This document shows, piece after piece, positions 1 through 8,662 of a stretch of 64,000 nt of DNA. Position numbers and translations under genes: made by a program. The first letter of the stretch is position 1; each line of letters opens with the position of its first letter. This stretch comes from Paenibacillus humicola (GTDB taxonomy: Bacteria; Bacillota; Bacilli; Paenibacillales; Paenibacillaceae), in NCBI RefSeq assembly GCF_028826105.1, contig NZ_JAQGPL010000001.1:3312501-3376500 (forward strand), read 5' to 3'. The notes below the pieces were generated by a model. The model had not been told where the DNA came from, made no database searches, and saw only the letters and a list, made by a program, of their open reading frames with translations.

Positions 1-1267
1 CGTTGTCGATGATAAAAATATTTTCCTTCTCGACGCCGACCGCTTCGGCAAGCTGGGCATGCTGGCGCAGCATCCGGTATTCGCCGTGGATCGGAATGAA
101 ATATTTCGGGCGGATCAGGTTCAGCATCAGCTTCAGCTCTTCCTGGCTGCCGTGACCGGAAACGTGAACGCCGGAAACCGAGCCCGGGCCGTAGATGACA
201 TTTGCGCCGAGACGGAACAGCTCGTCCACCGTCCGTCCGACATACCGTTCGTTGCCCGGAATCGGCGTCGCGGAAATGATCACCGTATCGCCCGGCAGGA
301 TGTCCACCTTGCGGTGCGTCGAGCGGGCCATCCGCGTCAGCGCGGACATCGGCTCGCCTTGGCTTCCCGTCGACAGAACGACGACGCGGTCGGCCGCCAT
401 TTTATTCACTTCTTCGGGCTCGATGATCATCCCTTCCGGAATGTTCAAATAACCGAGCTCGGACGCGATCGTCACGATATTGACCATGCTTCGGCCGACG
501 ACGGCGATTTTGCGCCGGGTGGCGATCGCGGCGTTGATCACCTGCTGGATCCGGTGCACATTGGATGCGAACGTGGCCACGACCACGCGCTGCGTCGCCT
601 TCCGGAAAATATCCTCCAGCTCGCCGCCGATCATGCTTTCCGAAGGCGTAAATCCGGGGCGCTCGGCGTTGGTGCTGTCCGACAGCAGGGCCAGAACGCC
701 GCGGCTGCCGATATTTGCGATTCGCTGCAAATCCGCATATTGATTGTTTACGGGCGTATGGTCGAATTTAAAGTCGCCGGTATGAACGATGATCCCTTCC
801 GGCGTATCGAGGCAGACCCCGACGGAATCCGGAATACTGTGATTAACCTTGAAAAAGGATGCGCGAATCGAGCCGAGCTGCACCTCAGAGTCCGGGTTGA
901 TCAGAATCCGTTTCGTTTCGCCGAGCAGGCCGGCTTCCTTCAATTTCCCTTCGATCAGTCCAAGCGTCAGCTTCGTCCCGTACACCGGCACGTTTAAATA
1001 TTTCAGGACGTACGGCAGGCCGCCGATATGATCCTCGTGTCCATGGGTGATGAGAATGCCTCTGACTTTATCGCGGTTTTCAGTCAAATAGGCGATATCC
1101 GGGATGACGATATCGATGCCGAGCATATCCTCTTCCGGGAATTTCAAGCCCGAATCGACGACGACGATATCATTGCCGTATTGTACGACATACATGTTTT
1201 TGCCGATTTCGCCGACACCGCCGAGCGCGAAAACGAGCAGTTTCTCCTGATTGTTTTTCTTTGTCAA
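1..1267 (-). CDS. rnjB: Ribonuclease J, 3'-truncated by window edge
   Basis: Metallo-beta-lactamase/beta-CASP exo- and endoribonuclease that processes and degrades mRNA in the cytoplasm. The 422 residues visible start at a TTG preceded by GGAGG with about 9 nt spacing. The zinc site THGHEDH (H75, H77, D79, H80) is intact, and the beta-CASP part continues to LAEAVGVEKENIFIIDN at the edge; roughly 130 C-terminal residues of the usual ~555 lie outside. Its place directly after dapA matches B. subtilis rnjB (ymfA), so the symbol rests on synteny; if this genome has only one RNase J, rnjA/rnjB would be arbitrary. It has its own promoter and a ~330-nt leader. Confidence 0.93.
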   Translation of the reverse strand, partial: MTKKNNQEKLLVFALGGVGEIGKNMYVVQYGNDIVVVDSGLKFPEEDMLGIDIVIPDIAYLTENRDKVRGILITHGHEDHIGGLPYVLKYLNVPVYGTKLTLGLIEGKLKEAGLLGETKRILINPDSEVQLGSIRASFFKVNHSIPDSVGVCLDTPEGIIVHTGDFKFDHTPVNNQYADLQRIANIGSRGVLALLSDSTNAERPGFTPSESMIGGELEDIFRKATQRVVVATFASNVHRIQQVINAAIATRRKIAVVGRSMVNIVTIASELGYLNIPEGMIIEPEEVNKMAADRVVVLSTGSQGEPMSALTRMARSTHRKVDILPGDTVIISATPIPGNERYVGRTVDELFRLGANVIYGPGSVSGVHVSGHGSQEELKLMLNLIRPKYFIPIHGEYRMLRQHAQLAEAVGVEKENIFIIDN

Positions 1268-1600
1268 TTTTATCTATACCTCCTATAATTTTCCATTCGG
1301 AATAAACAAATAGATTGAACGTGCAACATTCGTGCGATCACGCGAATCGGCCTTGAAGCCAATAAACGGATCGCAGGGCGCAGGCTTCTTTGCTGAGCAA
1401 ACCTTGCATTTGTATTATTCCGCCCGGAAAAAACGCACGACCGGCGGGAGCTACATGCGCCCTTCGCATGTACCCGGCCCGCTCGGTGTTGGTACGATTA
1501 TGCTTCCCGCAAAAGCACCAATCGTACACCGCATTTCGCGGCTTCCTCGCCGCTCCAAGCGCTTCATACATTTTGAAATATTTGCCGCACACCGTCACTT
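1268..1600 (-). promoter_or_regulatory. Long structured 5' leader of RNase J gene
   Basis: This 333-nt gene-free stretch lies between the predicted start of transcription and the TTG of RNase J. Two strong hairpins are visible: 1491-1528 (outer arms GTACGATT/AATCGTAC, inner arms TGCTT/AAGCA) and 1444-1482 (8-bp stem TACATGCG/CGCATGTA inside GCGGG/CCCGC). A run of six U follows the second hairpin after about ten bases. A 99-codon open frame crosses it, but without a recognisable product. I do not recognise a named riboswitch; autoregulation by RNase J is a guess. Confidence 0.45.
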
Positions 1601-1607
1601 GTCTTTC

Positions 1608-1637
1608 ATTATACATGATCGAAAATAAGAAACACAA
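1608..1637 (-). promoter_or_regulatory. Vegetative promoter for RNase J gene
   Basis: On the minus strand a perfect TATAAT (1608-1613) is preceded by TTGTGT (1632-1637) with an 18-nt spacer. It lies just downstream of the dapA terminator and points at the RNase J gene, so this gene has its own transcript. Confidence 0.65.
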
Positions 1638-1661
1638 GTAAACGGTTTACATGCGGCAAAA

Positions 1662-1689
1662 GAAAAAACCGGCGCTTGTGAGCGCCGGT
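1662..1689 (-). terminator. Intrinsic terminator after dapA
   Basis: Eight-bp perfect GC-rich stem (ACCGGCGC / GCGCCGGT, 6-nt loop) followed by T6 on the minus strand, 40 nt past the dapA stop. It closes the asd-dapG-dapA transcript. Confidence 0.9.
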
Positions 1690-1729
1690 CCGGCTGTTTC
1701 GCTTAATGTGCACGATCCAAGAGGTTTGT

Positions 1730-2605
1730 TTATGCGAGCAGTTCCTTGAGCGCGGCCAGCTCGGCGTCGGTTGCCGGAACAAGCGGGAGACGGACGCCTC
1801 CGACCGGCACGCCTTTGAAGGCGAGCGCCGCTTTGACCAACACCGGATTCGGCACCGGATGAGGCAGCTCGAACAAACCTTTGAAGATCGGATGCAGCTT
1901 GCCGTGAAGCGCGGCCGCTTCGGCCGTCCGCCCGCCGAGATATGCATCGATCATCGTTTTCATCTCTTGACCGACAATATGACTCGCGACGCTGACGATG
2001 CCGTAACCCCCTACGGAAAGCGCCGGCAATCCGGAGCTGTCATCCCCGCTGTACACGCGGAAGCCTTCCGGAGCTTGAGCGACGAGCTGCGTTACCTGGT
2101 CCAGCGAAACGCATTCCTTCGTCGCGACGACATTCGGCAGCGCAGCCAGCCGGAGCGTCGTATCCACCGACATCGAAACGACCGTTCGGCTCGGGACGTT
2201 GTACAGCATAACCGGCAGGGAAGTCGCTTCGGCAATTGCCTTGAAATGCTGGTACAGCCCCTCTTGGCTCGGTTTATTGTAATAAGGCACCACCAGCAAA
2301 ACGCCGTCGACGCCGCTTTGCTCCGCGGCTTTCGTCAAATGGATGGAATGGGCCGTATTGTTGCTGCCCGTGCCCGCAATGATTTTGCAGCGCCCGGCGG
2401 CGCGCCGGACGGCATACTTGAACAGCTCGACCTTCTCCTCGTCGGTGAGCGTCGGCGACTCCCCGGTCGTACCCGAGACGACGAGACTGTCGTTTTGCTG
2501 ATCTTCAATCAAGTAGTCGATGAGCCGGCCCGTGGCTTCCCAATCGACGGCACCGCTCTCATCGAAAGGCGTCACCATTGCGGTCACTAATCTTCCAAAA
2601 TCCAT
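1730..2605 (-). CDS. dapA: 4-hydroxy-tetrahydrodipicolinate synthase
   Basis: Condenses pyruvate with aspartate semialdehyde in the first committed step to meso-DAP and lysine; in sporulating cells its product feeds dipicolinate. The 291-aa TIM-barrel protein has the expected length, with GTTGE (residues 45-49), the catalytic Tyr135 in LYNVP and the Schiff-base Lys163 in ATKEC. ATG start with a strong GGAGG. It is the last gene of the dpaA-dpaB-asd-dapG-dapA cluster, separated from dapG by 224 nt holding tandem hairpin repeats, and is followed by an intrinsic terminator. Confidence 0.97.
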   Translation of the reverse strand: MDFGRLVTAMVTPFDESGAVDWEATGRLIDYLIEDQQNDSLVVSGTTGESPTLTDEEKVELFKYAVRRAAGRCKIIAGTGSNNTAHSIHLTKAAEQSGVDGVLLVVPYYNKPSQEGLYQHFKAIAEATSLPVMLYNVPSRTVVSMSVDTTLRLAALPNVVATKECVSLDQVTQLVAQAPEGFRVYSGDDSSGLPALSVGGYGIVSVASHIVGQEMKTMIDAYLGGRTAEAAALHGKLHPIFKGLFELPHPVPNPVLVKAALAFKGVPVGGVRLPLVPATDAELAALKELLA

Positions 2606-2620
2606 TTCGACTCCTCCTAT

Positions 2621-2726
2621 AAGTTTTGCGAAGCAAAACTGGCATCGTAATCATCGTCTTAAGTTTTGCGATGCAAAACTGGCATCGTAATCATCGTCAT
2701 AAGTTTTGCGAAGCAAACTGGCATCG
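2621..2726 (-). repeat. Tandem 40-bp hairpin repeat (2.6 copies)
   Basis: Copies at 2621-2660, 2661-2700 and a partial copy at 2701-2726. Each begins with a 19-nt perfect hairpin (arms AGTTTTGC/GCAAAACT, 3-nt loop GAA or GAT) followed by a ~21-nt spacer; the third copy has lost one A in an arm. The array ends 15 nt upstream of the dapA start, right beside its ribosome binding site, so it is in the mRNA leader of dapA or the dapG-dapA intercistronic region. The architecture resembles the array upstream of rimP at 21022-21321. Confidence 0.85.
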
Positions 2727-2829
2727 AAGCATTTTCTATGGCGAAAAACACGTTATGAACTTTACAATTTCCGAGATGTATTAAGCATGGCCTATAAATG
2801 TATACAGCGTAATTTCGAGGCGTTTCGGC

Positions 2830-4044
2830 TTATTCATGCAAGGAAAATTTATGATGAAGCGCGCGAATCGCTTCCGCCATGTCCTCCTCACGGACGAGCA
2901 CCCAAATGGTCGTATTGGAATCCGCGGACTGGAGGATCGGGATTCCGCGCACGGTCAGCGCTTCGACGATCCGGGCCATAATGCCGGGAACGCCGTTCAT
3001 TCCGCCGCCGATCACCGATACCTTCGCGCAGCCGCTTATCGCAATCGGGTCGAATCCGGCTTTCCGCAGGACGGAAACGGCCAGCCCGGCGTCCTGGTCG
3101 AAGACGGTGTAAACCGCTCCGCCGGGCGTCACATTGATGAAATCGACACTGATGTGATGCTTCGCCATCGCTTGAAATACTTGCAGCTGCACGTCGGAGT
3201 GCCCATCCGTGGCGTGGACCGTAATTTGCGTCACGCCTGCGACATGCGTAACGCCCGTTACATAGCGGTCGTGCACCGCCGTCGTCAGCACATGCTCCTG
3301 CACGTCCGTAACCAGCGTTCCCTCATCCTCGGAAAAGGTGGAACGAACGCGCAGCGGTATGCGGGCCTGCTGCGCGATTTCCACCGCTCTCGGATGGATG
3401 ACCTTCGCGCCCTGCCGGGCCATGTTGCAAATTTCCGCATAGCCGACCACCGACAACGGACGAGCGTTTTCGACAATGCGCGGGTCTGCCGTTAAAATGC
3501 CGTTCACGTCGGTATAAATATCGACACGTTCGGCCTTTAATGCGGCTCCGAGCGCGGTGGCCGACGTATCGCTGCCGCCCCTGCCGAGCGTCGTGAGCTC
3601 GCCGTCCTCCGTCATACCCTGAAAGCCGGTGACGACGACGACTTTGCCCGCATGCAGCTGTTTCAGCACAGCGTCGGTGCGAATTTCCACAATGCGGGCT
3701 TTCCCGAACTGCCGGTCCGTCATAATCCCGGCGCCGCCGCCGGATAATGCGGTCGCCGGCACGGATGCGGCCTGCAGCAGCGCACTGAGCAGGACGGCGG
3801 AAATGAGCTCCCCGCAGCCCATGAGCAGATCTCGCTCCTGAGCCGTACACGTGCCGCCGTTCTCGCGAATAAGCGAAAGCAGCGTATCCGTCGCGTACGG
3901 ATCGCCCTTTCGCCCCATTGCGGAAACGACTACAACCAGCGAATGCCCGCACCCGCGCTCCCTTTCGATATGCCGGAGCACGTATTGCCGCGCTTCAGGG
4001 GTGGAAAGCGAAGTGCCTCCAAACTTCTGAACGAGGATGCCCAT
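2830..4044 (-). CDS. dapG: Aspartate kinase I (DapG type)
   Basis: Phosphorylates aspartate at entry to the lysine/DAP/threonine/methionine pathway. The 404 residues match the length of B. subtilis DapG. KFGGTS (residues 7-12) is the kinase signature, VVVVSAMG follows, and the C-terminal third carries the paired ACT domains (VTQITVHATDGH..., AKVSVIGGGM). I chose ATG 4044 (MGILVQKFGG) because GGAGGG precedes it; the open frame runs 45 codons further upstream without a better start. By synteny it is the DAP-regulated isozyme rather than a lysine- or threonine-controlled one. Confidence 0.95.
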   Translation of the reverse strand: MGILVQKFGGTSLSTPEARQYVLRHIERERGCGHSLVVVVSAMGRKGDPYATDTLLSLIRENGGTCTAQERDLLMGCGELISAVLLSALLQAASVPATALSGGGAGIMTDRQFGKARIVEIRTDAVLKQLHAGKVVVVTGFQGMTEDGELTTLGRGGSDTSATALGAALKAERVDIYTDVNGILTADPRIVENARPLSVVGYAEICNMARQGAKVIHPRAVEIAQQARIPLRVRSTFSEDEGTLVTDVQEHVLTTAVHDRYVTGVTHVAGVTQITVHATDGHSDVQLQVFQAMAKHHISVDFINVTPGGAVYTVFDQDAGLAVSVLRKAGFDPIAISGCAKVSVIGGGMNGVPGIMARIVEALTVRGIPILQSADSNTTIWVLVREEDMAEAIRALHHKFSLHE

Positions 4045-4120
4045 CGTCAAACCCTCCGTATCCGAACCCAAGACGCGTATCGGAACCGATCCGTTTGACC
4101 TTCCGCTCATGCCATATCGA

Positions 4121-5164
4121 TTATTCCTGACTGCCGATCGCGATATATTCCGCGATTTGAACCGCGTTCCATGCTGCACCTTTGAGCAGATTGTCGGAAA
4201 CGATCCACATATTCAGCCCGCGCGGAGAGCCAAGGTCACGGCGAAGCCGGCCGACAAATACATCCGGCTTGCCGGCGGCATCCGTTGCGAGCGGGTACCG
4301 CTGGCTTGCGGGATCGTCCGCAAGCACGACGCCTGGCGAATCCGACAAGAGCCTTTTGACGTCTTCCAGCTCGTAATCGTGATTAAGCTCCGCGTAAACG
4401 GATTCCGAATGGCCGTATACGACCGGGACGCGAACGCAGGTGGCCGTGACGGCGATCTGCTCGTCGCCCAGAATCTTCTTCGTCTCGCGAACCATTTTCA
4501 TTTCTTCCAGCGTGTAGCCGTTATCCTGGAATTTATCGATTTGCGGAATCGCATTAAACGCGATTTGATGCTTGACGGGAAGCGAGCCGACCGGCAAAAT
4601 GTCGGGCTTGATCTCCTTGCCGGCGAGCACATCGCCCGTCTGGCGGAGCAGCTCCCCGATCGCCATGCTGCCGGCGCCCGAAACCGCCTGATAAGTGGAT
4701 ACGATAATACGGGATATTCCGTACCGGTCGTACAGAGGCTTCAATGCGGCAACCATCTGGATCGTCGAGCAGTTCGGGTTGGCGATAATGCCTTTATGCC
4801 CGCTGATCTTGTCGATGTTCACTTCGGGGACGACAAGCGGCGTATCCGGATCCATCCGGAACGCATTCGTATTGTCGATGCAGATCGCTCCGTGCGATAC
4901 CGCATGCGGCGCAAGCGCTTTGCTGACCTCGCCGCCCGCGCTGAACAGCGCGATTTCGACGCCTTTGAAGCTGTCCGGCGCCGCCTCCTCAACGATCAGC
5001 TCCCGGCCCTTGAACATGACGGATGAACCGGCCGAACGAGCCGAGGACAGCAGCTTCAGCTCGGCGATCGGAAAGTTTCTTTTTTCGAGCAGGCCGATGA
5101 TTTGTTCTCCTACTGCTCCTGTCGCCCCAACGACGGCGACGTTAAACAACTTCTGCGTCGACAT
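4121..5164 (-). CDS. asd: Aspartate-semialdehyde dehydrogenase
   Basis: NADPH-dependent reduction of aspartyl phosphate to aspartate semialdehyde, the substrate of DapA. The 347-aa protein has the N-terminal Rossmann motif GATGAVG (residues 13-19) and the catalytic Cys132 in ANPNCSTIQ. ATG start preceded by GGAGGGG. It stands between the dipicolinate synthase genes and dapG as in Bacillus, which links spore dipicolinate and lysine/cell-wall supply in one transcript. Confidence 0.97.
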   Translation of the reverse strand: MSTQKLFNVAVVGATGAVGEQIIGLLEKRNFPIAELKLLSSARSAGSSVMFKGRELIVEEAAPDSFKGVEIALFSAGGEVSKALAPHAVSHGAICIDNTNAFRMDPDTPLVVPEVNIDKISGHKGIIANPNCSTIQMVAALKPLYDRYGISRIIVSTYQAVSGAGSMAIGELLRQTGDVLAGKEIKPDILPVGSLPVKHQIAFNAIPQIDKFQDNGYTLEEMKMVRETKKILGDEQIAVTATCVRVPVVYGHSESVYAELNHDYELEDVKRLLSDSPGVVLADDPASQRYPLATDAAGKPDVFVGRLRRDLGSPRGLNMWIVSDNLLKGAAWNAVQIAEYIAIGSQE

Positions 5165-5240
5165 ATGGTGTCGTATCCCCTCCGAGAAAAGAAACTGATG
5201 TTCAGGTTTGCTCCGTCAGCCCGGGGATGATTCGGACCGG

Positions 5241-5837
5241 TCAGGTATATTGAAACCTTTCGATCAGCAGCGGCTGCAGCTGTTTGCCCTGCAGCGCGGC
5301 TTCGCACGTCTCCGGCACGAGATCCATTCTCGCCACGAGCGAATTGGGCTTCTGCACCGGATTATCCTGACCGAAAGGCACGAAATAAATGTTTTTGCAG
5401 ACGAGCAGTTTGGCGATATTGGCCGCGTTCAGCCCAAGACCGTCGTTCGTCGAAATCGCCAGCACCAGCGGACGCTGGTTGCGCATTTGGGCTTTCGCCG
5501 CCATCAGCACCGGACCGTCGGTCATGGCGTTCGCCAGCCTGCTGGTCGTGTTGCCCGTACAGGGAGCGATGACGAGAACGTCCAGCAGCTTCGATGGACC
5601 GAGCGGCTCCGCCTCCACGACGGTCGAGATCAGCTCGTTACCTGTGATGGCTTTCAGCTGCCGCTGCCATTCGTTCGACGTACCGAACCGGGTATCCGTC
5701 GTCATGATCGTCTGCGAGACGATCGGAACGACGCTCGCGCCTTCGTCCACGAAGCGCTTTACGATCGGCATCACTTCCTCAAGGGTACAGTGAGAACCGG
5801 AAAGCGCGTAGCCTACCGTTTTGCCCTGCCATTTCAT
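5241..5837 (-). CDS. dpaB: Dipicolinate synthase subunit B
   Basis: Flavoprotein-like subunit (SpoVFB) that with DpaA makes dipicolinic acid from dihydrodipicolinate in the mother cell. The 198-aa protein has the flavoprotein-family pattern: KTVGYALSGSHCTLEE near the N-terminus and the VIAPCTGNTTSRLANAMTDG region in the middle. Start ATG 5837 overlaps the dpaA stop (ATGA), with a GGGGG ribosome site inside dpaA; the longer open frame starting at 5888 lies within dpaA. Spore-specific expression is expected from the upstream sigma-K-like promoter. Confidence 0.95.
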   Translation of the reverse strand: MKWQGKTVGYALSGSHCTLEEVMPIVKRFVDEGASVVPIVSQTIMTTDTRFGTSNEWQRQLKAITGNELISTVVEAEPLGPSKLLDVLVIAPCTGNTTSRLANAMTDGPVLMAAKAQMRNQRPLVLAISTNDGLGLNAANIAKLLVCKNIYFVPFGQDNPVQKPNSLVARMDLVPETCEAALQGKQLQPLLIERFQYT

Positions 5838-6733
5838 TGCCCATTCCCCCGCTTGTTGGTATCTTCCATAATCAACCGGCTTAAGCAATCCGCGATGATG
5901 CGTCCAGCTGTTTTGGGTGCGACGATACCAGGGAGTCCGGGGGCGAGCAACGCTTTAATGCCCCGCTTCTCCGCGAAGCGGAAATCCGTTCCGCCCGGCT
6001 TGGAAGCGAGGTCGATAATAACCGCCCGAGACGGCAAATTTGCGATAATTTGCGCTGTGACTATCATAGTCGGAATTGTATTAAAAAGCAAGTCAATATT
6101 GGCCGCATGCTGCACCAGCTGCGACAGGTAAAACGGCTCAAATCCCATCTCGTGCGCCCTTGCAAAATGCTCCTCGCGGCGCACTCCCGTCTTCACTTTC
6201 GCCCCCAAGCCCTGCAGCGTCCGCGCCAAGGTGAGGCCGGTTCTGCCGATCCCGAGCACCATACAGTTCGAGCCGTGTATCGTAATGTCCGTATTTTGAA
6301 TCGCCATCATGACTGCGCCTTCAGCCGTCGGAATCGAATTATAGATCGCCACGTCGTCGCGGTCGAACAGCTCCACCAAACGTATGCCGTATTGTTCGCA
6401 CAATTCGCGTAAGTACGGTTTGGCCATGCCGGCATAAACGACGCAATGCTTCGGCACCCGCGCCAGCTGCATGCCCGACAGCACCAGCTCCCGGTCGCTG
6501 AATACCGCGGTGATCCGTCCGTCGTCGTCGGTTCCGACCGGCGGCAGCACAATCGCATCGACGCCGTCGAACAAGTCGTCCGCGTAATCCGCCTGAACCG
6601 CGCCGTCTAGCGGCGTATGCAGCTGATCGAAGCCTGCGGCGGTGACGGCCGCATCCAGCTCCGTCAGCTTCCGGATCACTTCCAGCTGCCGGGCGTCGCC
6701 TCCCAGAAGCAGGACCTGAACTCCTGTCAGCAT
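5834..6733 (-). CDS. dpaA: Dipicolinate synthase subunit A
   Basis: SpoVFA, the NAD(P)-dependent subunit of dipicolinate synthase; the DPA-calcium complex fills the spore core. The 299-aa protein has an N-terminal dipicolinate synthase domain (QVLLLGGDARQ) and a Rossmann segment around residue 155 (MVLGIGRTGLTLARTLQGLGAKV). ATG start with AAAGGAG. First gene of dpaAB-asd-dapG-dapA, four-base overlap with dpaB, and preceded by a sigma-K-like promoter. Confidence 0.96.
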   Translation of the reverse strand: MLTGVQVLLLGGDARQLEVIRKLTELDAAVTAAGFDQLHTPLDGAVQADYADDLFDGVDAIVLPPVGTDDDGRITAVFSDRELVLSGMQLARVPKHCVVYAGMAKPYLRELCEQYGIRLVELFDRDDVAIYNSIPTAEGAVMMAIQNTDITIHGSNCMVLGIGRTGLTLARTLQGLGAKVKTGVRREEHFARAHEMGFEPFYLSQLVQHAANIDLLFNTIPTMIVTAQIIANLPSRAVIIDLASKPGGTDFRFAEKRGIKALLAPGLPGIVAPKTAGRIIADCLSRLIMEDTNKRGNGQ

Positions 6734-6819
6734 TTCGGCTTCACTCCTTTCCGAGTGCTCTCGCAGGCCGGCCAGCGCCGAATAGGCGGCATTGCGGTCT
6801 GCGCAAGATGAATATAGAC

Positions 6820-6846
6820 CATCTTATGCATGCGCCCAGAAAGGGT
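6820..6846 (-). promoter_or_regulatory. Candidate sigma-K promoter of dpaAB
   Basis: Minus strand: AC (6845-6846), 16-nt spacer, then CATAAGATG (6820-6828), one base off the sigma-K -10 consensus CATAnnnTA. It ends 87 nt before the dpaA start. B. subtilis spoVF is known to be sigma-K dependent, which supports the call. The motif is short and could occur by chance. Confidence 0.5.
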
Positions 6847-6866
6847 GAAAGGACATGATGAGAGAC

Positions 6867-6899
6867 AAAAAAGCGCGTCCCGGATGAACCGGAACGCGC
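6867..6899 (-). terminator. Intrinsic terminator after dut
   Basis: Eleven-bp stem with one G.U pair (GCGCGTTCCGG / CCGGGACGCGC, loop about 5 nt) followed by T6 on the minus strand, 20 nt past the dut stop. It separates ylxY-mlpA-dut from the dpaA operon. Confidence 0.9.
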
Positions 6900-6918
6900 C
6901 GCTTACAGATTTTCAAAT

Positions 6919-7362
6919 TTAGACGCCCGTATGCCCGAAGCCTCCGGCTCCCCGCACGGTGTCCGGCAGTTCGCCGACTTCCCGGATCTCCACCCGGGGC
7001 ACCGTCTGGAACAGCATTTGGGCGACCCGCTCGCCGCGCTCGATCGTGAACGGCTGCTGCCCCAAATTGATGAGCAGCACCTTCACCTCGCCGCGGTAAT
7101 CGGCGTCGATCGTGCCGGGCGAATTGAGGCAGGTTACGCCGTGCTTGAACGCCAGCCCGCTGCGCGGGCGAATTTGCGCTTCCAGCTCCGGCGGCATCGC
7201 CATCGCAAAGCCGGTAGGGATGAGCCCCCGCTCTCCGGGCGCCAGCGTGACCGGCCCGGAAACCGCCGCATGGAGATCGAAGCCGGCCGCCCATTCGGAC
7301 ATTTTACGCGGAAGCGGCAGGTCCTCGTTGCCGGGAAGCCGTTTAAACAGTACCGGATACAA
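6919..7362 (-). CDS. dut: dUTP diphosphatase
   Basis: Hydrolyses dUTP to dUMP, keeping uracil out of DNA and supplying thymidylate synthesis. All five trimeric dUTPase motifs are present in the 147 residues: [35 protein letters not shown] and the C-terminal [13 protein letters not shown] start with GGGGAGGG just upstream; the start overlaps the end of mlpA by 20 bp, suggesting translational coupling. In B. subtilis this position holds ymxH, so the gene content here differs from the model. Confidence 0.95.
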   Translation of the reverse strand: MYPVLFKRLPGNEDLPLPRKMSEWAAGFDLHAAVSGPVTLAPGERGLIPTGFAMAMPPELEAQIRPRSGLAFKHGVTCLNSPGTIDADYRGEVKVLLINLGQQPFTIERGERVAQMLFQTVPRVEIREVGELPDTVRGAGGFGHTGV

Positions 7363-8608
7363 GCGAATCCCTCCCCAACGCCGCAGCCGCCTTATCGCTG
7401 CTGCCCACCATCGCCACCGCGAATGGAACGGACAGCATCCGTTTGGTCACGTCCTTGACGTCGTTCATCGAAACGGCGTCGATCCGCTCCAGCATTTCGT
7501 CCAGCGTGTAATGGCGGCCCAGCATCAGCTCGTTTTTGCCGAGACGGTTCATCCGGCTGCTCGTGCTCTCGAGGCTGAGAATGAGACTGCCCTTCAGCTG
7601 CTCCTTGCCGCGATGCAGCTCGGCGTCCGTCAGCCCTTTGGCCGACAAATCGCTCAGCTGCTCCAGCGTCAGGTCCAGCACGTCTTTCGTCTGCTTCGGC
7701 GCCGTTCCGGCATAGACGGTAAACAGCCCGCTGTCGGCATACGACGTATGATACGAATAGACCGAATACGCGAGCCCGCGCTTTTCGCGGATTTCCTGAA
7801 ACAGCCGGGAGCTCATGCCGCCGCCGAGCGCGTTGTTGAGCAGAATCATCGCATACAGCTGCGGATCGGCAATCGAGCACCCCGGAAACGAGAGGCAGAT
7901 ATGATTTTGCTCCGTCTTCTTTTTATGAAACAAATAAGTGCCGTTAAACGCCGGAGCCGACAGCGCCTGATCCTCGCCTTTTCGCGCGAATTTGCCAAAA
8001 TGGGTCTCAAGCAGCTCAAGCAGCGCCTTCTCCTCCACATTGCCGGCGACGCTGACGACCGTATTGCCGATCGTATAGTGCGATTCCATATAGCCGCGGA
8101 GCGTATCGCCGTCCATGGCCGACAGCCGCTGTTCGAGACCGAGGATTGAATACGCGAGCGGGTGATCGCCGAATGCGGCGCGGGAAGCCTCGTCGTGTAC
8201 TTTATCGTCCGGCGTGTCCTCGTACATCGCGATCTCTTCCAGGATCACGTTTTTCTCTTTCGCAAGCTCGCCGCCGTCAAGCCGGGATTCGAAAAACATA
8301 TCGGCCAGCGCATCGACTGCCATCGGCAGGTGCTGGTCCAGCACTTTGGCGTAATAGCACGTATATTCCTTGGCCGTAAACGCGTTGACGTTGCCGCCGA
8401 TGCCGTCGAACAAATCGGCGATGTCCTTCGCGCTGCGGCGTCCGGTCCCCTTAAACAGCATATGTTCGATGAAATGCGAAATGCCGTTGTTGTCCGGCGT
8501 TTCGTTCCGCGAGCCCGTTTTGACCCAAATGCCGAACGATACCGAACGGCAGGTCGGGATGTACTCCACGACGACGCGCAAGCCGTTGCTTAACGTATAG
8601 TTGTTCAA
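7343..8608 (-). CDS. mlpA: M16-family zinc metallopeptidase (MlpA/YmxG)
   Basis: Processing-peptidase-like protease of the pitrilysin/M16B family. The inverted zinc motif HFIEH (H45, E48, H49) and the downstream [11 protein letters not shown] region with the third-ligand glutamate are present, as is the C-terminal R/Y-containing segment ([14 protein letters not shown]). 421 aa, usual for a single M16 chain. TTG start preceded by AGGAGG. Order pnp-ylxY-mlpA is the same as in Bacillus. Confidence 0.93.
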   Translation of the reverse strand: MNNYTLSNGLRVVVEYIPTCRSVSFGIWVKTGSRNETPDNNGISHFIEHMLFKGTGRRSAKDIADLFDGIGGNVNAFTAKEYTCYYAKVLDQHLPMAVDALADMFFESRLDGGELAKEKNVILEEIAMYEDTPDDKVHDEASRAAFGDHPLAYSILGLEQRLSAMDGDTLRGYMESHYTIGNTVVSVAGNVEEKALLELLETHFGKFARKGEDQALSAPAFNGTYLFHKKKTEQNHICLSFPGCSIADPQLYAMILLNNALGGGMSSRLFQEIREKRGLAYSVYSYHTSYADSGLFTVYAGTAPKQTKDVLDLTLEQLSDLSAKGLTDAELHRGKEQLKGSLILSLESTSSRMNRLGKNELMLGRHYTLDEMLERIDAVSMNDVKDVTKRMLSVPFAVAMVGSSDKAAAALGRDSLVSGTV

Positions 8609-8662
8609 AGGCGGATCCTCCTGAAAGTTTCTTCAAAACACAATAAGCTCACTATATCAAAA

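Noticed and set aside
1338..1637. 99-codon minus-strand frame in the RNase J leader
   Set aside because: Its start lies in the promoter, composition is not protein-like, and it covers the hairpins better explained as leader RNA.
2606..2829. Promoter for dapA in the dapG-dapA gap
   Set aside because: AT-rich patches are present, but I found no pair of boxes with acceptable spacing.
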